From Trichaptum fuscoviolaceum (lineage: Eukaryota; Basidiomycota; Agaricomycetes; Hymenochaetales; Trichaptaceae), in the NCBI GenBank assembly GCA_910574455.1, contig CAJSYZ010000003.1, positions 744,001 to 808,000 of the forward strand: a DNA stretch of 64,000 nt, written 5' to 3'. Shown piece by piece: positions 60,223-64,000 of the stretch. Under the pieces are notes generated by a model. That model saw nothing but the letters and a program-made list of their open reading frames with translations. It searched no databases and had not been told where the DNA came from. The position numbers and the translations under genes are program-made. The first letter of the stretch is position 1. Every line of letters begins with the position of its first letter.

Positions 60223-63200
60223 TTGCTTGTGTCAAACTTCATCTTGATTGGCGCTGGCTGCCTCATGATGTTCGCATGTGCTATAAAGGTGACCAGCCTC
60301 TTCAGCGCCGACGACTCTCTTTCCTCCCACCTCCATATCCTTCTGCTCGCTGTGAAAGATATGTCTGGTTCGTTCCTTCTTTTTCATGCAAACTTGAAGC
60401 TGACGCGGTTTCACAGATCCAGGAATAGGTCCGCAATCATCAGCAATCTATGTCGTAGAGATATTGATAGTGTCTAGGCGCTAATTCGACGCAAGTACCG
60501 AATGACACGTTGAGCGATCTCCTCACTGTCGTGAAGGAGATGCGAGACCTTATGCGTCAGAAGGCAGATAAAGAAAGGTGTGAGTGATAATCTCACTCTT
60601 CTTCGACTCTTCCGTGCATTCTTTCTGACGCGAAAACAGCCCAGGAAATTTGTGAAGCTCCACCTCTAGATGATGAATCACTAGAAGTAGCAGACACTGC
60701 TGGTCCGGAATCTTCAAATACAGCTACTGCATGCACAGATACTGCGAATCAGAGTGGTTAATGATGCGTCTTTCATGAAGGAAACCGAGATGTCTGAAAT
60801 TAATACTTAGGCAACGACTCACCACCTGAAGCGGACCCTTCTACTCCGGAGCCACTCAACACCAAAACTGGAAATGTAGAGGCATATAACCATGGTAAAT
60901 GATAATTTGTGGCTTTCATTATGGTATTTGTGATGGCTCAAAATTCCTACGTAGACAATTGGCCAGACGAGGAAACAATTGCAAGATATAAAGTCAGATG
61001 CGCGAAATACAAAAAGTACTTTACTCCATCTGTCTCGTCAAATTGAGCCTAATGCTACGTCCAATGATTCAAGGGAGTGTGAGAAGATGCATGTGGAGGT
61101 ACGTATGGGACTTTTTTGAGTAATTATTTTCTGACCGACATATAATAGTTGGGAAGCTTCATTGCACACTTGGGCATTGTCGGAGGGGACAAAGATGTCA
61201 TTAAACAGGCAGACCTTCTTCGGAATAGATGGCGGCATCCCATAGTTCGTCTGGAGGAGGCTTTGGATGTGATTCCCGATGGTACGTGGTCTCAATGCTT
61301 AGGCGAAGCTACTGTATGGCTGATTATCATGTCTTAGGGAGGCGTGACGCGATATGCGAAGTTAGCAGCGGTTTTTGGGTGCTTGGAGATGCAATATTCT
61401 GCTCCTCGAGGAGTCCGCATGAAAATGATGGAGCTTATCTTCATAAGGTGAAGCAATGGAAGAGAATCGCTATGGTGAGTTTTCAATCTATTCATGCAAA
61501 ATGCAAAGAAGTAATACACCTTTCCACAAGAACGGACATTACAAAATTTACAGTCAGGATCATAGGCTATCAATCCATACCTTGATCTCTAACTATGTGA
61601 TACAGATCTCTACGCCTCTAGTCAATTTGTCAAATGCTTGGAGTTCATTCACGACGAATTATTCTCCGACTTGGAAATGGCAATGAGGGGTGTCGTCGAA
61701 GCACTAGCGGTATTCGAAGTTAAATGTAAGTAAGGTAGTGCGTCTGATCTCTGATTAGGATCTCGTTGACAATCCTGACTGGCTTGAAGCTGCGAACGAT
61801 TGGCTGGCTGCGCAGAAGATAGAGGATTTTAAAGAGCTATGTAACGAATACATAAGAGGTGTCTTTCCGCACATAGAATTGGCTAGAGCCACGATTTCCG
61901 CAAGAGATCCGGACTTCATTGTGTTGCTGAAAGGAAGACTTCTGCATCACCAAAGGTGCTTTCACCATCCCAGTTTCAAAGTGGTCTGAGCTAATTGACT
62001 GATTCATTTCAGTATATGCGATAGAATGAAGACCGAGGTAAGTGGAGACAATCTCCTAAGTAATATGTTTCTTACACGTGAATTAGTTGGACCACCTTAT
62101 CGCACATTATGGTGTTATTGGAGGGGACAAGGAGGTCGTTGAAGCCGCTAAAGTAGTCAAGGTCTATTTAGCTGGGCTTGTTGAGTGTTCAAAGGGCGTT
62201 GTGGGCTCCACTCCAGATGGTACGTATCATGCTGTAGCCTATATTTCACACCTCTAATAGTGACCCTATAGAGTGGTGTAAAACTGTAAACTCGTTGATA
62301 GCATCTCTTGGTGGGCTATATTTTGCCACCAGTAGATTTAACGGCAGCCTGTACCACCAAAAGCATGCATTCTACTTTCGTGAAGTCAAAAGATGGGTAG
62401 ATTGCTTATCTGTGAGTTTTAAGACTTACATCTTCACCTGGTGGCTACTGATGCATCTGAAAGAGTGGATTTCCAGCGGCTCGCAGTAATAATAATGTAT
62501 TAACGTCTTACAGCAACGTCTCTGACACTATTGAATCCAGGTTACATGCATCGTGATGATCTAGATGGATTCCTGACGTTTTTCTATGATGACCTTCTCA
62601 CCAAACTAGAGGTAACGATGTTTGGCATCAGCGCTGTACCTAAATGGACAAGGCCACCTGAGGAAAGTCCGTTCGAAGTTAGTTTTGGTAATGTCGCCGA
62701 AGAACTGAAGTTGTTCGGAAGGGAGTGTAAGTTCCTTAAGCACTCTGATTGCGTACCCTATCTGACTCCATGAAGCCCTACCCAAATTTCTTGTAGACCA
62801 GATGGAGAGGGATACAACGCGATATGTTAACTTAACTATGATCGCCACCTTCTTCTCCAGTGTTACAGCGACAACACTCCAGTTCACGTATGCACCATTG
62901 CAGACTGAAGCATCCGAATCCCTCAGAGGAGTAGTCAACCTTTTCTGGTTCATGTCGCTAATCTTTAGCGTATCATCAGGTGTGAGTAGCTTGCTGGGTT
63001 TGACATGGAGGAAATCGTCAATGTTTGTGGTCTATTCTATCTTTATTGCTAATGGTCGGCTAATAGAACTTCAAGCTTTGATACTCGTGTCCCTCCACGG
63101 CTCATTGTCATGTGGTTCAACAAAGCACCAATGCTGTTCCTAATCATTGCGGCCGTTTCCTTTGTGATCGGCTTGAACCTGTTCGTTTATTTGTCTCTCC

Positions 63201-64000
63201 AGGTACGCCTTAAACTGTAAGGGGGTTGACATATAGCTAAATTCAGGCCAGCCGCATTTCGTCTCTTTTGCAACTAGTGTCCTTACTGGACTGCATGGCA
63301 TTTGCCTGCTGGCAATTGCCCTTTGGTTTATATATCATCTCAAGCGTGATTCCGTCTGGGCAGGATGGATAAGAATGGTCATGAAGCCAATCACGTCATT
63401 CGCAGATTGGATTATCATGAAAGCCATGAAATTGATCACGAAGAGCATGAAATGGATCAGTCAAAGCATAAAATGGATCAGGAAAAGACCGAGATGGATC
63501 TGTAAGACGATCAAGCGGCCTTACGATAAGTACAAGCAGAACGTACACCTGCAACGAAACATCTTCTGGTACTTTGGATCTCCATATCACCGCTCAAGTT
63601 CGTGCTGACCTCTCGGAATAGGGCATTCGGGATCGACAACCGCGTAGCGCGTCTAAATTGCAACATTCACTTGCGTTGTGACTGGCCAGAACCATACATT
63701 CTTTCCAAAATCATCCGCTTCATCGTAAATCCGATCAAGAAGGGCTGGCTGACGACAAAGAAGGCATTTTCTGCCTTTGGTCATTTTGTTCGGACGCATA
63801 TATGCGCATGTTGCCTTGCGGGAAAGACAGAAGGCAACATTGAATCTGGAAGGGAGAGACATGACAAAGCAGAAGGACCAGAGGAAACCCAAACGGACAA
63901 CCTTGACAATAACGCCGAAGACATGTTTCGTAAAGCTCTGCTGACGACCTTCAACAATGATACGGCTAATTTGGTCATGTCGACAATTAAAGTTTGGAAA
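60223..64000 (+). CDS. Membrane protein family copy 4 (inverted, runs off right edge)
   Basis: Plus-strand member in inverted orientation to copies 1-3. The anchor reads LIGAGCLMMFACAIK; the 12-nt exon is 60,417-60,428; a linker leads to NWPDEETIARYKVRC. Module 1 has 25-nt exon 61,074-61,098 and 22-nt exon 61,531-61,552 (NGHYKIY). Module 2 has 25-nt exon 62,013-62,037 and 22-nt exon 62,464-62,485 (SGFPAAR). The membrane domain starts at about 62,800 (ERDTTRYVNLTMIATFF). The heptad helix lies at about 63,375-63,540 (KAMKLITKSMKWISQSIKWI), followed by the conserved post-helix region up to the window edge. Splice signals are conserved, though one donor is GTTTGT near 63,020. The acidic tail is outside the window. 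A short upstream ATG frame near 60,064 (MVVQFRVLPPGTRHL) could be the first exon, because it recurs in copy 3. Confidence 0.8.

Overview
The window reads as nuclear DNA of a filamentous basidiomycete, most likely an agaricomycete. Introns are short (about 50-65 bp, GT..AG), genes are multi-exon, and the recognisable proteins are fungal: an I9/S8A subtilase, a bZIP factor with a hydrophobic segment behind the zipper, and remnants of Clf1, coatomer beta-prime and Hsp70. No rRNA, tRNA, CRISPR or bacterial feature is visible.

The two ends hold the main feature: a multi-copy family of large membrane proteins that I cannot name. Three copies lie head-to-tail on the minus strand (copy 1 below about 2.1 kb, running off the left edge; copy 2 at 6.9-11.25 kb; copy 3 at 16.06-20.4 kb). 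They repeat at about 9.15 kb, because about 4.5 kb of non-coding flank was duplicated with each gene. Copy 4 (60.2 kb to the right edge) is inverted and on the plus strand. A fifth, broken 5' fragment lies at 47.0/56.6 kb. I rebuilt the exon chain from splice signals conserved among copies. It predicts an N-terminal anchor, two tandem homologous modules, four hydrophobic segments, a Trp/Lys heptad helix and an acidic Pro-rich tail. Both modules keep the same 25-nt and 22-nt micro-exons. Between copies 1 and 2 one module exon has diverged mostly by amino-acid changes, more than its adjacent intron.

The region 22.4-26.6 kb holds two diverged copies of the flank sequence. A 946-bp non-autonomous TIR element with a 9-bp target duplication sits in the first. 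From 27.2 to 29.5 kb there is a subtilase gene preceded by a decayed copy of its prodomain. About 9 kb (29.5-38.8 kb) has no gene I can support. A bZIP gene follows (38.8-41.2 kb), then remnants of a coatomer beta-prime gene and a Clf1 gene (41.7-44.7 kb).

From 45.3 to 56.6 kb is a transposon island. A 9.1-kb element (47,455-56,553) has about 155-bp terminal inverted repeats and a 9-bp target duplication, and it splits gene copy 5. Inside it are a 2-kb-armed palindrome whose arms each carry a fragment of an Hsp70 3' end, a possible TRP-like channel fragment, and a nested 1.3-kb TIR element with an 11-bp target duplication. No transposase is recognisable. All gene models and family names here come from reading alone; nothing was searched or computed.
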